This document shows, piece by piece, positions 26,692 to 39,200 of a DNA stretch of 64,000 bases (its first letter is position 1; every line of letters begins with the position of its first letter). Under the pieces are notes generated by a model. It saw nothing but the letters and a program-made list of their open reading frames with translations. It did no database searches and had not been told where the DNA came from. Source of the DNA: Acidobacteriota bacterium (GTDB lineage Bacteria > Acidobacteriota > Terriglobia > Bryobacterales > Bryobacteraceae). The stretch covers positions 62,001 to 126,000 of the forward strand of contig JACTMJ010000016.1 of assembly GCA_014584705.1 (NCBI GenBank), in the 5' to 3' direction. Made by a program: the position numbers and the translations under genes.

Positions 26692-29600
26692 ATGCGGAAG
26701 CACTTTACGGGAATCACTGTGTGTCGGCTTATGACTATTGTCGCCAGTTTCGTACTGGTGTTCGGAATGGCAACGGCGAGCGCACAAGAAGTGAGCGCGA
26801 GCCTGACCGGAAGCGTGACCGACCCTTCCGGGGCGGCTATCGCCGGAGCGTCCGTCAGTATTGCGGAGACGACGCGCGGCTTGACGTATCCAACCACGAC
26901 CAACGAGGCGGGAGTCTACTTTTATCCCAGGATCCCTCCTGGAATCTATAATCTCCGCGTGGAGTCGCAGGGCTTCAAGGCTTCCTTGCGGGAAGGGTTG
27001 TCGCTCGAAGTGAACCAGAGGGCACGTTTTAACGTGGTTATGGAAGTGGGAGCCGTGAATGAATCGGTCGAGGTGACCGGCGAGCCTCCGCTGCTGCAAA
27101 CCGATACTACCATCGTCGGTAACACAATCACTTCCAATAAGATTGAGAATCTGCCACTGCTCAGCAGGAATTACATTTCTACTCTTCTGCTGACGCCGGG
27201 GGTTACCACAACCAATCCAGCTGATTTCAATAATGACCGGCGCACCGCCGGAGGGGGCCGTCCATACGTGAACGGCAATCGGAAGGAGGCCAACAACTTC
27301 CTGCTGGATGGCATCGACAATAACCAGGTATCCGATAACCTTACGGCGTACCAGCCAAATCCTGATTCCATTTCCGAAGTGAAAATGATTACGAACAATG
27401 CCTCCGCGGAATTTGGCAATTTCCAGGGAGGCGTTGTGAATGTGGTTCTCAAGGGAGGGACAAACGAACTGCACGGTTCGGTATTTCACTTCTTCAAGAA
27501 CGATAAGCTGAATGCGAACGCATGGGCACGAAACTGGAATGTCAATCCGACCACCGGGCGTTCCCTGGCACGCGTGCCGGTGCGATACAACTCGTTCGGA
27601 TTCACAGCGGGCGGTCCCGTATTTATCCCCAAGTTTTTCGACGGAAGAAACAAGCTCTTCTTCTTCGTGGACTATATGGGGCTTCGGCGTCCGTTCCCCG
27701 CGGCCGTGAGCACGCCGACGGTGATGCCGATCGCTTTCCGGAACGGGGATTTCTCGCGTCTCCTAAACCTGCAACAGGAACTGGGGCGCGCCAATGTACA
27801 GCTATACAACCCCTTCAACCTTCTTCCTGACGGAACTCGCGCCCCATTCGCGAATAACCAGATTCCCGGCGGGATGATCAGCCCGGCTGCCAAAGCGCTA
27901 TTGAGCGACACCGCAAACTACCCTGCCCCGCTGAGCAACGATCTCCGTTTCAATCAGCTTAACGTCGCCACCAGTAAGCTCACACTCGACCAGGGCGACG
28001 TTCGGGTGGACGCAAAGCCGAACGAACGCAATGATTTGTCGATCCGGTACTCGCACAGCACGCAGAGCAATCCGGGAACGAACTCGTTCCCGCTGCTGTT
28101 CGGAACGTTCAATGAATCGCCGTTCAAGGCGGGGGTGGTCAACTGGACGCACACCTTCACCCCCACGCTCGTCAACGAGGCGCGGGTGGGCGTAAACCGG
28201 ATCACGCTTTTCAATGGCGGGACGGACAAGGGCTTCGAAGACCTGAACGCAAAGTACGGCATCGCGGGCGTCAACAGCCCGGGATTGCTCAGCATCCAGT
28301 TCAGCAACAGCCTTACCAGCAACATCGGGAATTCCAATATCGGAACCCAGCAACTGTTCGCGAACACAACCTATCAGTTTGTGGACAACCTGACGATTAT
28401 CCGCGGCAAGCACATGATGAAGATGGGCGGGCAACTGCTGCGCCAGCAGATGAACACGTTCTATTCGGGCAACAACGGGAGAACCGGCTTTCTTGCCTTC
28501 AGCGGGCGCTTCACGGGCCGCACCTCCAGCCAGTTTGCGTGGTCTGACGCGGATTTCCTTCTGGGGCTTCCGGAGACTCTGGGCCGTGGCCTGCAGAGCG
28601 GCACCTGGGGCCATCGGAAGTGGATCACCGGCCTGTACTTCCAGGATGATTGGCGCATCCATCGCAGCCTTACGCTGAACCTGGGGATGCGATGGGAGTA
28701 TCACACCCCATTGGTGGAAGTGAAAGATCGCCAGGCGAACTTTGAGATGTTCTCGGGCAAGATTCTACTGGCCGGCAAAGATGGCAATAGCAGAGCGCTT
28801 TATGAACCCTTCACGAAGGATTTTCAGCCAAGAGTTGGGTTTGCCTGGTCCGCCAGGGATCATTTGGTGGTTCGCGGCGCCTACACCATCTCAAGCTTTA
28901 TGGAGGGAACGGGAACGAATCTGCGTTTGCCGCTGAACCCGCCGTTCAACCAGGAGTTTGAGGGCCGCTACGACAGCCCCTCCTTCCAGCTACCTTCTGT
29001 GGGATCCTTTCGTCAGGCCGGCGAATACACAGCAGTGGAACCTGACAGTGGAATACCAATTGCCCGCAGAATCGGTCTTCACCGTTGGCTACATCGGCCA
29101 GAAGGGTCATCGGCTAGTGGTACCCATGCCCTACCGGCAGCGCATTCTTCAGCCCAACGGCACCGTGGTGGCAAGCCCATACTTGAGCGGGAATCCGCAG
29201 CTGAGCAAAATCACCCAGATTTCGGGCACAGCGTCGAACGGCAACCAGCAATACCATGGGCTGCAAGCCACCTATCGTAAACGCTTCGGCGGTGGACTGG
29301 AATTGCTTACCAACTACACGTATTCGAAAGGGATGAGCGACGCCATCGGATATTACGGGGAAGGCGGGCAGGCGGGTTCGCAGTCCGCATACTGGCAATA
29401 CCTTTATGATCAGAAAGCGGAGTGGGGACCCACGTACTTTGATGCAACCCACATGTTCAACGTCAGCCACGTGTGGGATGTACCAATCGGAAAAGGAAAG
29501 TGGATCGGCAAAGGAATGCCGACGGTGGTGGATTACATCATCGGGAACTGGCAAATCGGGGGCATTCTGACGCTGCGCTCCGGCTTCCCCCTCACGATCC

Positions 29601-29980
29601 GGGGTCCGGACAACTCCGGCACGCTGTCGCGCGGGGCACGCGCGGACCGGATCGCCACCGGAGGCACACTGGGCGAGGTGGGGCCTGGTTCCCGCTGGTT
29701 CGATACGAAGGCCTACGCGATCGCGAAGAGCGGAACCCTCGGCAGCGCCGGCAATGGTACGGAACGCGGCCCCTCACAGAAGCAGTATGACGTTTCGATT
29801 CAGAAGGAGTTCCCGCTTGGAGAAAAGGCCAAGCTCGAAGTGCGGGGCGAATTCCTGAACCTGACGAACACGCCGCAATTCAACGGGCCGAACCGGACCG
29901 TGAACAGTGCAACCTTTGGCGAAATCACCAGCGCGCAGAATGAGCGGCAGGGCCAGATTGCATTGCGCATCACGTTCTAA
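26692..29980 (+). pseudogene. TonB-dependent receptor interrupted by a +1 frameshift and apparent small deletion
   Basis: The 5' part (to about 29000) encodes signal peptide (MTIVASFVLVFGMATASAQ), CarboxypepD_reg domain (GSVTDPSGAAIAGASVSI), plug (KIENLPLLSRNYISTLLLTPGVTTTNP) and the first barrel half. Around 28985-29010 the frame changes: the first frame ends in non-family sequence at 29280, while the downstream frame (open from 28958) continues with LLWDPFVRPANTQQWNLTVEYQLPAE through the barrel to IALRITF. Homologues usually have some 15-25 extra residues just before that WDPFVRP segment, so a short deletion together with the shift is likely. Either a true pseudogene or a sequencing/assembly error. 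An in-frame ATG at 26644 is an alternative start. Confidence 0.85.
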
Positions 29981-29997
29981 GCCAGACTCTATCTTTC

Positions 29998-30041
29998 ATC
30001 CGCCTCGGCTCATTTCGTTTACGAAAGGGGCCGGGGCGGAT
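29998..30041. terminator. Bidirectional hairpin between convergent genes
   Basis: ATCCGCC(T)CGGC pairs with GCCG(GG)GGCGGAT across an AT-rich loop, in the gap between the convergent receptor (ending 29980) and RND pump gene (ending 30048). It overlaps no coding sequence and is placed to stop both transcripts. Confidence 0.55.
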
Positions 30042-30047
30042 TTCGTT

Positions 30048-33000
30048 CTAGTCGCCCGCATGCTGCGGCAGAGAGGCATGCGCCGCAACAGCATCCGGCA
30101 GTGACTCAGCTTCTTCTTCCTTCCCGCGGCCGCCAAACCAGCGCTTCCATAGAGCGGTCTGGGTGATGTCGTCAAAGAGAGAGTAAGCCACGGGCGTCAC
30201 CAGCAACGTGAGCAGCAGGGAGAGGCTCTGCCCGCCGATGACCACGACGGCGATCGCGCGGCGCTCTTCCGAACCCGGACCCGTTCCAAGCGCAAGCGGC
30301 ATCATGCCGGCGACCAGAGCAAGCGTCGTCATCAGAATAGGACGCAGCCGGTCCCGGTTGCCCTGGATGATCGCCTGATAGCGTTCCAAGCCCTTGCGGC
30401 GCAGGCTGTTCATATGGTCAATCTGCAGAATGGAATTCTTCTTCACAACTCCGAAAAGCACCAGCATTCCCAGAGCCGAATAGAGGTTTAGCGTATTGCC
30501 TGACGCCCACAGCGAAAAGAGTGCAAACGGGATGGAGAGCGGAAGTGAAAGCAGAATCGTGAACGGATGGATGAGGCTGTCAAACTGAGAGGCCAGCACC
30601 ATGTACATGAAGATCACCGAGAGTCCAAACGCAATCAGGAACTCACGTCCGGTACGCTCCAACTCGCGACCGCGCCCGGAAACGCTGGTGGTATAGGCGG
30701 GCGGCATGTTCATCTCTTCGGCGGCCTTGCGAAGGGCGTCTAATCGGTCAGCCAGCGCGTAGCCTGGACCGATGGATGCTCGGATGCTGCTCTGCCGCTG
30801 GCGGTCCAGGCGATCAATGCGGCTGGGGATGGTGGAAGGCACGATTTTCACGAGGTTATCGAGACGCGTGAGTTCCCCATTCGAACGGGGGACATAGAGG
30901 CGCGAGATCACCTGGGGATCGTCCCGATACTGCTCCGTCAGACGCAGTTGCACGTCGTAGTCTTCGTTCACGCTTGGATCCCGGAACCGGGTTACCCGAA
31001 CGTCGCCGCCAACCATGGTGCGAAGCGCTTGCGCGATGTCCGCCACTTTCACGCCGAGGTCCGCCGCGCGCTTGCGGTCAATCTCCACGCGAAGTTCGGG
31101 ACGGTCCAGCTTGAGCGTGGTATCCGCGTCCAGAATGCCGCCCAAGGTCCCCGCGCGCTGACGCAGTTTTTCCGCATAGGCGGCGAGTTTCTCCAGCTCC
31201 GGACCGCGAATGACAAAGTCAATCTCAAAGTTTCCGCCGCCGATGTTGAAGGATGGAAAGTTTCGCACCTGGGAGCGCAGATCCGTGTACTTGCGCAAGG
31301 TGCGGCGGACCTGCATCATCACGTCACGCTGCGAGTAGTTGTTACGGAAGGCTTCGCCGGGGTCGAGGTGAATCAGGCCCGTGAAGAAGCGGCCGATGCT
31401 GAACACACGCTCTTCGATGGGCGCAATGCGCACATAGAGCCGCGCGGTATTTACGCGGGCCATATAGCTGCCACCCACTTCCGAGAGCACCACTCGCACG
31501 GCCGGGATCTTGCGGATGTCCGTTTCCACGCGATCAAGCGCCTGGGACATCGCGGTAAGGCTGGCCGTCTCCGGCGCCGTGACCGAAACTTCAAACTCGT
31601 TTTCGTCGATATCGCCGGGCAGGTATTCCTGGCGCACCACCTTATAGAGCGGCACGGACGAAAGAATCACCAGCAGCGCCAGCACGGAGACCGCGAAGCG
31701 GTGCCGCATGACGAAATGGAGCATTCGGGTATAGGCACGGTCAATGTACGCGTAATAACCTTCCCTGGAATGGCCGCCGGCGGCGTCTTCGCGTCGCAGG
31801 AGGCGCGCGCTCATCATGGGTGTCAGCGAGAACGAAACCAGCAGGCTCACCATGATGGCCACGGCCGCCGTGATGCCGAATTGATAAAGGAAACGGCCGG
31901 AAACGCTCGACATGAACGAGACGGGCACGAAAATCACCACCAGGCTGAGCGTGGTGGCCAATACGGCAAGTCCGATATCGGCGGTGGCCTCCCGCGCGGC
32001 CACCATCGGCGTCATTTTCTTTTCCTCAACGAAGCGGAAAATATTTTCGAGCACGACGATGGCGTCGTCGATCACAATGCCCACCATCAACACCAGAGCC
32101 AGCATGGTGACGCTGTTCAGCGTGAAGCCGAGCACTTCCATCATGGCGAATGTCGAAATCACGGAAGTCGGGATGGCGATGCCAGCGATGATGGTGCTGC
32201 GCCAACTGCGCATGAATGCGAGAACCACCAGACAGGCGAAGATGCTGCCGAGAACCAGATGGACGTTAATCTCGTGCAAGGCGGCTTTGATGAAGCGCGA
32301 TTGATCCTGGATCACTTCCATGCGCACATCGCTGGGGAGTTGCGCCTGCACGCGCTGCATGTTCTCTTTCACGGCTTCGATGGTAGCCACCGTGTTGGCG
32401 CCGGATTGCCGGAGAATTCCCATCACCACGGTAGGCTTTCCGTTGAGGCGGGCGAGCGAGCGTTGCTCCTTGGTTCCGTCCTCCGCGTAGCCGATATCGT
32501 CGATGCGAATGGGCGCGCCGTTCACGGTGCGAATGACGATATCGTTGAAATCCCGCGGATTCTCAACGCGCCCGATCGTTCGAAGCGATTCTTCGCGCAA
32601 ACTGTTCGTGACGTTGCCGCCGGGGATATCGGCGTTCTGCGAACGCAGCGCATCGAGAACGTCCCGAATGGAGAGCTTGTACGCTTCCAGGCGTTCGGCA
32701 TCGGCCCAGACGCTGATGGCGCGCTCCAGCCCGCCCACAATTCGCAGTTCCCCGACGCCGAGGCTGCGCTCCAGTTGCGGCTTCACCACTTTGTCGGCCA
32801 GTTCGGTGAGTTCGCGCGCGGTGCGGTCTCCGGAGAGTGCGATGGTAAGAACGGGCGTATTTTCGTTGTTGTACTTGGCGATAATCGGCGGGTCGGCATC
32901 CTCGGGCAGTAGCCTGAGAATGGCCGCCACCCGGTCCCGGACGTCCTGGGCGGCGACGTCGATATCCCGGCTCAGGTCGAACGTCACCATCACCATCGAG

Positions 33001-33266
33001 TTTCCGCTCGAATTGATCGAACGGATTTCCTGGATGCCTTCGACTGTGTTTACCGATTCCTCGATTACATCCGAAACGAGCGATTCCATCTCTTCGCTCG
33101 ACGCGCCGGGCAGGCTGGTACGCACAGAGACGGTGGGAAGATCGACCTGCGGGAAGCGATCCAGGCCCAAGCGGAAGTAGCTGGCCGCCCCAACCACCAC
33201 CATGGCCATGATGATCATGGCGGCGAAGATCGGACGGCGGATGCAGATTTCAGCCAGTTTTTGCAT
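30048..33266 (-). CDS. RND-family efflux transporter (HAE1/AcrB type)
   Basis: 1072 aa, full length for an RND pump. N-terminus RRPIFAAMIIMAMVVVGAASYFRLGLDRFPQVDLPTV is the classic first TM plus LD-P motif. The central transmembrane block holds GIVIDDAIVVLENIFR with the paired Asp residues of TM4 used for proton coupling, and two large periplasmic loops surround it. The late segment IFMYMVLASQFDSLIHPFTILLSLPLSIPFA and GVVKKNSILQIDHMN are typical. It sits 35 nt downstream of its membrane-fusion partner, in one operon. No outer-membrane TolC-like gene lies next to it, so it probably uses one from elsewhere. Substrate unknown (drugs, dyes, solvents or metals). Confidence 0.95.
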   Translation of the reverse strand: MQKLAEICIRRPIFAAMIIMAMVVVGAASYFRLGLDRFPQVDLPTVSVRTSLPGASSEEMESLVSDVIEESVNTVEGIQEIRSINSSGNSMVMVTFDLSRDIDVAAQDVRDRVAAILRLLPEDADPPIIAKYNNENTPVLTIALSGDRTARELTELADKVVKPQLERSLGVGELRIVGGLERAISVWADAERLEAYKLSIRDVLDALRSQNADIPGGNVTNSLREESLRTIGRVENPRDFNDIVIRTVNGAPIRIDDIGYAEDGTKEQRSLARLNGKPTVVMGILRQSGANTVATIEAVKENMQRVQAQLPSDVRMEVIQDQSRFIKAALHEINVHLVLGSIFACLVVLAFMRSWRSTIIAGIAIPTSVISTFAMMEVLGFTLNSVTMLALVLMVGIVIDDAIVVLENIFRFVEEKKMTPMVAAREATADIGLAVLATTLSLVVIFVPVSFMSSVSGRFLYQFGITAAVAIMVSLLVSFSLTPMMSARLLRREDAAGGHSREGYYAYIDRAYTRMLHFVMRHRFAVSVLALLVILSSVPLYKVVRQEYLPGDIDENEFEVSVTAPETASLTAMSQALDRVETDIRKIPAVRVVLSEVGGSYMARVNTARLYVRIAPIEERVFSIGRFFTGLIHLDPGEAFRNNYSQRDVMMQVRRTLRKYTDLRSQVRNFPSFNIGGGNFEIDFVIRGPELEKLAAYAEKLRQRAGTLGGILDADTTLKLDRPELRVEIDRKRAADLGVKVADIAQALRTMVGGDVRVTRFRDPSVNEDYDVQLRLTEQYRDDPQVISRLYVPRSNGELTRLDNLVKIVPSTIPSRIDRLDRQRQSSIRASIGPGYALADRLDALRKAAEEMNMPPAYTTSVSGRGRELERTGREFLIAFGLSVIFMYMVLASQFDSLIHPFTILLSLPLSIPFALFSLWASGNTLNLYSALGMLVLFGVVKKNSILQIDHMNSLRRKGLERYQAIIQGNRDRLRPILMTTLALVAGMMPLALGTGPGSEERRAIAVVVIGGQSLSLLLTLLVTPVAYSLFDDITQTALWKRWFGGRGKEEEAESLPDAVAAHASLPQHAGD

Positions 33267-33301
33267 GTCGATTCGTTCCTAGCCCCCTGCGAGTCCTTCG
33301 G

Positions 33302-34549
33302 CTACTCGCTCTCGATCTCGACCGGGGTGCCGCCCACCAGGTTGCCCGGCTGCACCACCACGCGGTCGCCCGCTTTCAGACCCTCTACAATCTCAATGCG
33401 CCCTTCGTCACGGCGGCCGGTGCGCACGAGGCGCTCGACGGACTTGCCCTGCTCGACGAGGAACACTTTCTCAATTCCCGCAAACACCACCAGGGCGGAA
33501 CCCGGCACAAAGATCGCCTGCTCCCCGGCTTTGGTCACAAGCGAGGCCTGCACGAAAGATCCAGGCTTCAATCGTCCCGACTCGTTCGGAATTGTGGCCT
33601 CCACCAGCAGCGTGCGGTTCGCGGGATCGATGGCGGGCGAGAGGCGCGATACGACGCCACTATAGGTATTAGAGTCGTTTTCGAGGCGCAGCGTGATGCT
33701 TTGCCCCACGCGCACGCCGGCTGCCGCGCGCTCCGGCACGGGGAGTTGCAGACGCAATGGAGACATCTTTACAATCGTGACCACGCTGGTTCCCGGCGCG
33801 ACATACTGGCCCACGGAACCTTCCCGCGCCAGCACGGCGCCGGCGATGGGAGCGCGCAGTTCGGAATCGGCTAAGCGCTGGCGCGCCAGTTGCAGTTCCG
33901 TCTTGCGCTGGGAGAGAGTGGCCTGGCGGTTGCGGATTTCTTCGATGGCGTCCTGATGGCGTCCATCGGCGATCCGAAAATTGGCGTCCGCGGTGTCGAA
34001 GTCCGCCTTGGAGATCAACTTCTGGTCATACATTTGCTGGGCGCGATCCCTGCTGAGGCGGGCTTCATCGAGCGCGGCTTTGGCCTGAAGCACGAGAGGA
34101 GCGCGTTCCACATCCACGCGCGAATCCGCCTGGTTCGCCGTGAGGCCCAAACGCGCCCTCGCCTGATCGAGAGCGGCGACCGCCTGCGCCACGGCAAGGT
34201 CAAAGTCGGTACGATCCAGGCCCGCCAGCAACTGGCCCGGCTTTACCGTGTCGCCCAGATCCACGGGCAGACGGTCAATGCGGCCAGCCACCTTGAAGGC
34301 AACGGCCACCTGGTCCTGGGCCGCCAGCGTGCCATTCACTTCCACGGTGCGGCTGATGCTGCCCACCGCCGCCGACGCCACTTTCACCTTGCGGCTTCGG
34401 GCGGGCGCTTCCCCGCCCGCATTCTTCGCACTGGCCGCGGTGGCGGCCCTTTCCGTCTGGCAACCAGCCAGCAGGAGCATCGAAATCAAGGCGGAAATTC
34501 CGCCCAACTGCCAACGTGTCAGCACAACGATCCTTGTGAGAGAAGGCAC
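33302..34549 (-). CDS. RND efflux membrane-fusion lipoprotein (HlyD/AcrA family)
   Basis: 415 aa. The N-terminus is a lipoprotein signal with lipobox LLLAGC (Cys29). A biotinyl-lipoyl-like half (GTLAAQDQVAVAFKVAGRIDRLPVDLGDTVKPGQLLAGLD) and its second half (SELRAPIAGAVLAREGSVGQYVAPGTSVVTIV) flank a long coiled-coil hairpin (about 110-220). The beta-barrel and membrane-proximal domains follow to the end. It bridges the inner-membrane RND pump, encoded immediately downstream, to an outer-membrane channel. Confidence 0.94.
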   Translation of the reverse strand: MPSLTRIVVLTRWQLGGISALISMLLLAGCQTERAATAASAKNAGGEAPARSRKVKVASAAVGSISRTVEVNGTLAAQDQVAVAFKVAGRIDRLPVDLGDTVKPGQLLAGLDRTDFDLAVAQAVAALDQARARLGLTANQADSRVDVERAPLVLQAKAALDEARLSRDRAQQMYDQKLISKADFDTADANFRIADGRHQDAIEEIRNRQATLSQRKTELQLARQRLADSELRAPIAGAVLAREGSVGQYVAPGTSVVTIVKMSPLRLQLPVPERAAAGVRVGQSITLRLENDSNTYSGVVSRLSPAIDPANRTLLVEATIPNESGRLKPGSFVQASLVTKAGEQAIFVPGSALVVFAGIEKVFLVEQGKSVERLVRTGRRDEGRIEIVEGLKAGDRVVVQPGNLVGGTPVEIESE

Positions 34550-34768
34550 TCAAGCCAATCGGCGCTCGGCATCCAATCGGGAAGAGAAACCACAGCGGTA
34601 GAAAAATGTAATGACTCTAATCCGGTAGCCATTGTTACCGGGGCCGCGATGGGATTCGCAACCACCTGCCCCTTTTTCTCGCCTACTATTGTGACGAAAA
34701 CGACGAGGGAATGGGTTCGAGCGGATCATTGCGACCCGGCATGAGGCACCCCGCTCCGCGATCAGCCG

Positions 34769-36208
34769 TTAAGCGAGCGCTTTGCGAATCAATTCGCCCT
34801 CAACGTCGGTGAGCCGGAACTCGCGGCCCTGGAACTTGTAGGTCAGCTTCGTGTGGTCAATTCCCATCAGGTGAAGGATGGTGGCATGCAGATCGTGGAC
34901 GCTTACCGGGTCCTCCGCGATGTTGTAGCCGAGGTCGTCCGTCTTGCCGATGGTCACCCCTGGTTTGATTCCGCCGCCCGCCATCCACATCGTGAACGCG
35001 CGGGGATGATGGTCCCGTCCCAGGAATTTCGATCCGCTGCGCGCTTCGTTCATGGGGGTTCGGCCAAATTCCCCGCCCCAGACAACGATCGTTGAATCGA
35101 GCAGACCCCGCTGTTTCAAGTCCGTTACCAGGGCCGCGGCGGCGCGGTCCGTCTGATTGCAGAGGAAGGAAAGCTTGTTGACGATGTCTTCGTTGTTCGA
35201 AGCGCCGTGCGTATCCCAGCCCCGGTGATAGAGCTGGACGAAGCGCACGCCACGCTCCACCAGCCGCCGCGCCATCAGGCAGTTGTTGGCGAAGGACGGC
35301 TTGCCGGGGGATGTGCCATACATTTCGTGAATGGCGGCGGATTCCTTCGAGAGATCCGTCAACTCAGGCACGCTCGACTGCATGCGGAAGGCCAGTTCGT
35401 AGGAATTGATGCGGGTCTCAATTTCGGGATCGCCCACTTCGCCAAAGTGCGCTTCATTCAGGCCCTTCAGCAAATTGAGCGTGCGACGGCGACGTTCCCG
35501 GTCAATTCCCTCGGGGTCCGATAGGAAAAGCACGGGATCTCCCTGCCGACGGAACTCCACTCCCTGATAGACCGTGGGCAGGAAGCCGCTGCCCCAGCAA
35601 CTCTTGCCGCCATCGGGCTGATTCTGCCCGGAGAGCAGCACGACAAATCCCGGAAGGTCGGCATTCTCGCTGCCCAGGCCATATTGCAGCCAGGCGCCCA
35701 TGCTCGGCCGTCCGGGAATCTGATGGCCGCTGTTCATGAAAATCTGCGCCGGCGAATGGTTGAACTGCGTCGTGAACATGGATTTCACGATGGCGATGTC
35801 GTCGGCGATTTTCGCTGTGTGCGGAATCAGGCTGGAGAGTTCCGCTCCCGATTGGCCATAGCGCTGGAAGCTGTGCGGGGAACCCAGGAGCTTCGGCGTG
35901 CCCTTGATGAATGCGAAGCGCTCGCCCTTGGTGACGTCTTCCGGCACCGGCTGGCCGTCGTACTTGTTGAGCAGCGGTTTGTAATCGAAAAGGTCCAGTT
36001 GCGAAGGAGCGCCGGCCATAAAGAGGAAAATCACGCTCTTGGCCTTGGCCGGATGATCCGGTCCCACGGGTTTTGGTGTGGCGGCGCTCACGCGCTGGCC
36101 GGAAAGCATCGCGAGTGCGGCTGCCCCAATGCCGAACTGGCTCGTCTGGCCAAAAAAATGACGGCGGGTGAGCGCTTGCAGATTCCGTCGTGATTGTTCG
36201 TCGTGCAT
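34769..36208 (-). CDS. DUF1501 family protein, Tat-exported
   Basis: 479 aa with an N-terminal twin-Arg-like segment ([23 protein letters not shown]). The body matches DUF1501, an alkaline-phosphatase/sulfatase-like fold: [68 protein letters not shown] and [21 protein letters not shown]. His and Asp residues in those segments are the likely metal ligands. The gene directly follows the PSD1/PSCyt gene (15 nt), the standard pairing in Planctomycetes and Acidobacteriota, and the pair is thought to serve polysaccharide use at the cell surface. The exact reaction is unknown. Confidence 0.92.
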   Translation of the reverse strand: MHDEQSRRNLQALTRRHFFGQTSQFGIGAAALAMLSGQRVSAATPKPVGPDHPAKAKSVIFLFMAGAPSQLDLFDYKPLLNKYDGQPVPEDVTKGERFAFIKGTPKLLGSPHSFQRYGQSGAELSSLIPHTAKIADDIAIVKSMFTTQFNHSPAQIFMNSGHQIPGRPSMGAWLQYGLGSENADLPGFVVLLSGQNQPDGGKSCWGSGFLPTVYQGVEFRRQGDPVLFLSDPEGIDRERRRRTLNLLKGLNEAHFGEVGDPEIETRINSYELAFRMQSSVPELTDLSKESAAIHEMYGTSPGKPSFANNCLMARRLVERGVRFVQLYHRGWDTHGASNNEDIVNKLSFLCNQTDRAAAALVTDLKQRGLLDSTIVVWGGEFGRTPMNEARSGSKFLGRDHHPRAFTMWMAGGGIKPGVTIGKTDDLGYNIAEDPVSVHDLHATILHLMGIDHTKLTYKFQGREFRLTDVEGELIRKALA

Positions 36209-36223
36209 TTCGCTCCTCCTCGG

Positions 36224-39200
36224 CTACTGCCTGGTAACCGTCTCATCCATATTCAGCAGGACATTGGAAAGCAGCGTCCAGGCCGCCAACTCCGTGGGAT
36301 CCTGCCCCGCGCTCACGGAGTCGCCGGCAAGCTCGGAGGCAGCCTTCGGATCGCCTATCAATCGACCGCGCTCTTGCTGGAGCCACTCCAGCATTTCTTT
36401 TAACTGCGTGGGCGGTGCCGGACGTGCCGTGAGCAAACGAAAGGCATAGGACACCCTGGCACGCTCTCCGTCACCACCCTCCGCCAGCACGCGCCGCGCC
36501 AGTGCGCGCGCGGCTTCAAAGAACACCGGATCGTTGAGGCCATTCAACGCCTGCAACGGCGTGTTGGTGCGCGTACGGCGGATCGTGCAAGTCTCCCGGC
36601 TGGGGGCATCAAACGTGGTCATGCTCGGGTACGGCGACGAACGCCGGAGGAAGGTATAGATCCCCCTACGGTAACGGTCCTCCCCCTCGCTTTCCTCCCA
36701 CTTGGCGCTGCTGTAGGGCACATCCCAGATCCCATCCGGCTGGTACGGATACACACTGGGGCCGCCGATCTTTTCGCTCAGCAATCCGCTGGCCGAGAGC
36801 GCCACGTCACGAATCATTTCCGCCTCCATGCGGAAGCGCGGACCCCGCGCCAGAAGTCGGTTATAGGGATCCCGTTCCTGCAACCGCGGTGTAACCGCCG
36901 AATCCTGCCGGTAGGTATTCGACATCACGATCAGCTTCTGCATGTGTTTCCAATTCCAACCCGAATCCATGAACTCCACGGCCAGCCAATCGAGCAGTTC
37001 GGGATGCGAAGGCAGTGCGCCCTGCGTTCCGAAATCCTCGCTGGTCTCCACCAGGCCGATACCGAAATAGGCTTCCCAGAAACGATTGACCATCACGCGA
37101 GCGGTGAGCGGGTTGTCCTTGCTCACCAGCCACCGGGCCAGCCCGAGCCGGTTCGGCATCGCATCCGCCGGCAGCGGATTCAACACCTTCGGCACATCGG
37201 CATACACGATCTCGCCGGGGCTCAGGAAGCTTCCGCGAATACGCAGCGGCGTTGACGGTCGCGCAAACCCCGGCTTCTCCCGCATCACCATCGCGGAGAC
37301 AATACCGAGGTCGCGGAGTTCGCGGCGGTGGAGTTTTAACTCGTCGCGAACCGCGGCCAGACGAGGCGTGTTTGCGGTGAAGCTCTCAAATATCTGCTTC
37401 GCCTGCTGCTCCGTTCGCGCACTCTCCGCCACTCGCAACAACGGCCGCAGTCGCGCGGGCAATTCCGCGGCAAACTCGGGGTCCGCATCGCTCGAAAGGG
37501 CAATCCGAAAATGCCCCACTCCCTGCTTGCCGAAAGGGGAAGCGTGCAGCATGGTCACGCGGATTCTGGCGTTCGGGCCAAGCGTGACCGCGTCGTTGAA
37601 GGGCACAATCAGACGCCGGGGAAGACGCTCGTCCTCCCGGGAAGCATCCACCACCCACAACTGCTGGTCCCCCCGTTCCTTGGTCCGTTCTCCTTGCGCC
37701 ACCGGCAGGGGATGGATTGGCTCTTCGGCTAACTTCTTCTCGCCCGGTTCGGGCGGCATCGGCTTCTTGAAAACGTCGCCCAGACGTCCGTCGTCCGCGC
37801 GTGCGTAGCGCCATTCCACGGTGCGCCAATCCTTCTCGCTCCCGCTATTGCTCACTTCGATCGTGAGATCGGTGAGCACGAAATTCCCGTAGAGATCGCG
37901 GCCCGGTCCGCCGCGCGGAAGGCTCGCATCGGGCAGAGCCTCGATCATCAGAGCGGTTGCCGGCCCGGCCGCTCCGGCAGTTCCCGTGAGCAAATAGGTA
38001 TCGCTGGACGGGTTGGCGCCGTTCACCAGAATGTCACCGGCCTCCCTCACCGTAAGCGTGCTGCCGCTCGTTGATTCCGCCTGTCCGAAGCGGAGAGTCT
38101 TCCATCGTTTCTCCGCTTCGGTCTGCGCCTGCTCCCACTTACGGCGCGCTTCCGCGAGCGCGGGAGTCTCTGTCTGCAGCACGGCTTCGAGAGATTCAAT
38201 CCGGGAGCGCAGTTCCGTGCGCCGCTCCGCCTGGGCCTCGGTGGGCAAATCAAGCGATGGCTCCACCCAGGTGGTGGAGGTATCGCCATTCTTTCTTGGC
38301 TCCACCTCGCTGTTCGCATAGAAGGCGTAGATCTGGTAATACTCCTTTTGTGTGAATGGGTCGAACTTGTGGTTGTGGCACTGTGCGCAGGCTATCGTGG
38401 AGCCCAGCCAGACCGTTGCGGTGGTATTCACCCGATCTACCAGCACATCGTTGTAGGCCTCGGCCGGGTCTACACCGCCCTCCTCGTTGAACATGGTGTT
38501 GCGGTTGAACCCGGTGGCGATCAACTGGGCCTCCGTGGGTTTCGGCAGCATGTCTCCGGCAATCTGTTCGATCGTGAATTCGTCGAACGGCATGTTGGCG
38601 TTCAGCGCATCGATCACCCAGTCCCGGTATTTCCACATCACCCTGGGCATGTCCTTCTCGAAGCCGTGCGAATCGGCATATCGCGCCCAATCGAGCCACG
38701 GTCTGGCCCAGCGTTCTCCGTAGTGCTTGGAAGCTAGAAGGCGATCCACCAGCTTCTCATACGCGTTCTCGCTCGAATCCGCGAGAAACGCATCCACTTC
38801 CGCCGGTGTTGGGGGCAAGCCGGTGAGATCCAGGCTCACGCGGCGAATGAGTGTTTCCTTTGAGGCGGTTTTCGAAGGAGAAAGGCCCTCTTTCTCGAGT
38901 CGCGCCAGCACGAAGCCATCAATTGGATTGCGAACCCATGATGAGGCTTTCCCCGAAGGCACGGCCGGTCGTTTCGGCTTCACGTAGCTCCAATGGGTTG
39001 AGAGCACCGCCGAGTCGTCCGGTTGCTCCGCTCCAGGCCATTTCGCACCCTCATCCACCCAGCGCGCGAGGAGAGCAATCTGAGTGTCGTTGAGAGGCTC
39101 GCGCTGCAGGGGCATCCGTCGCTCTCCGCCCTGCCCCCGCACTCGGTGCAGCAGGCGGCTGCCCTTCGCATCGCCGGGCAGAATCACTTTGCCGCCAAGG

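Noticed and set aside
30948..32912. 654-aa + strand frame, His-rich
   Set aside because: Antisense shadow of the RND pump gene, which has full family motifs on the minus strand.
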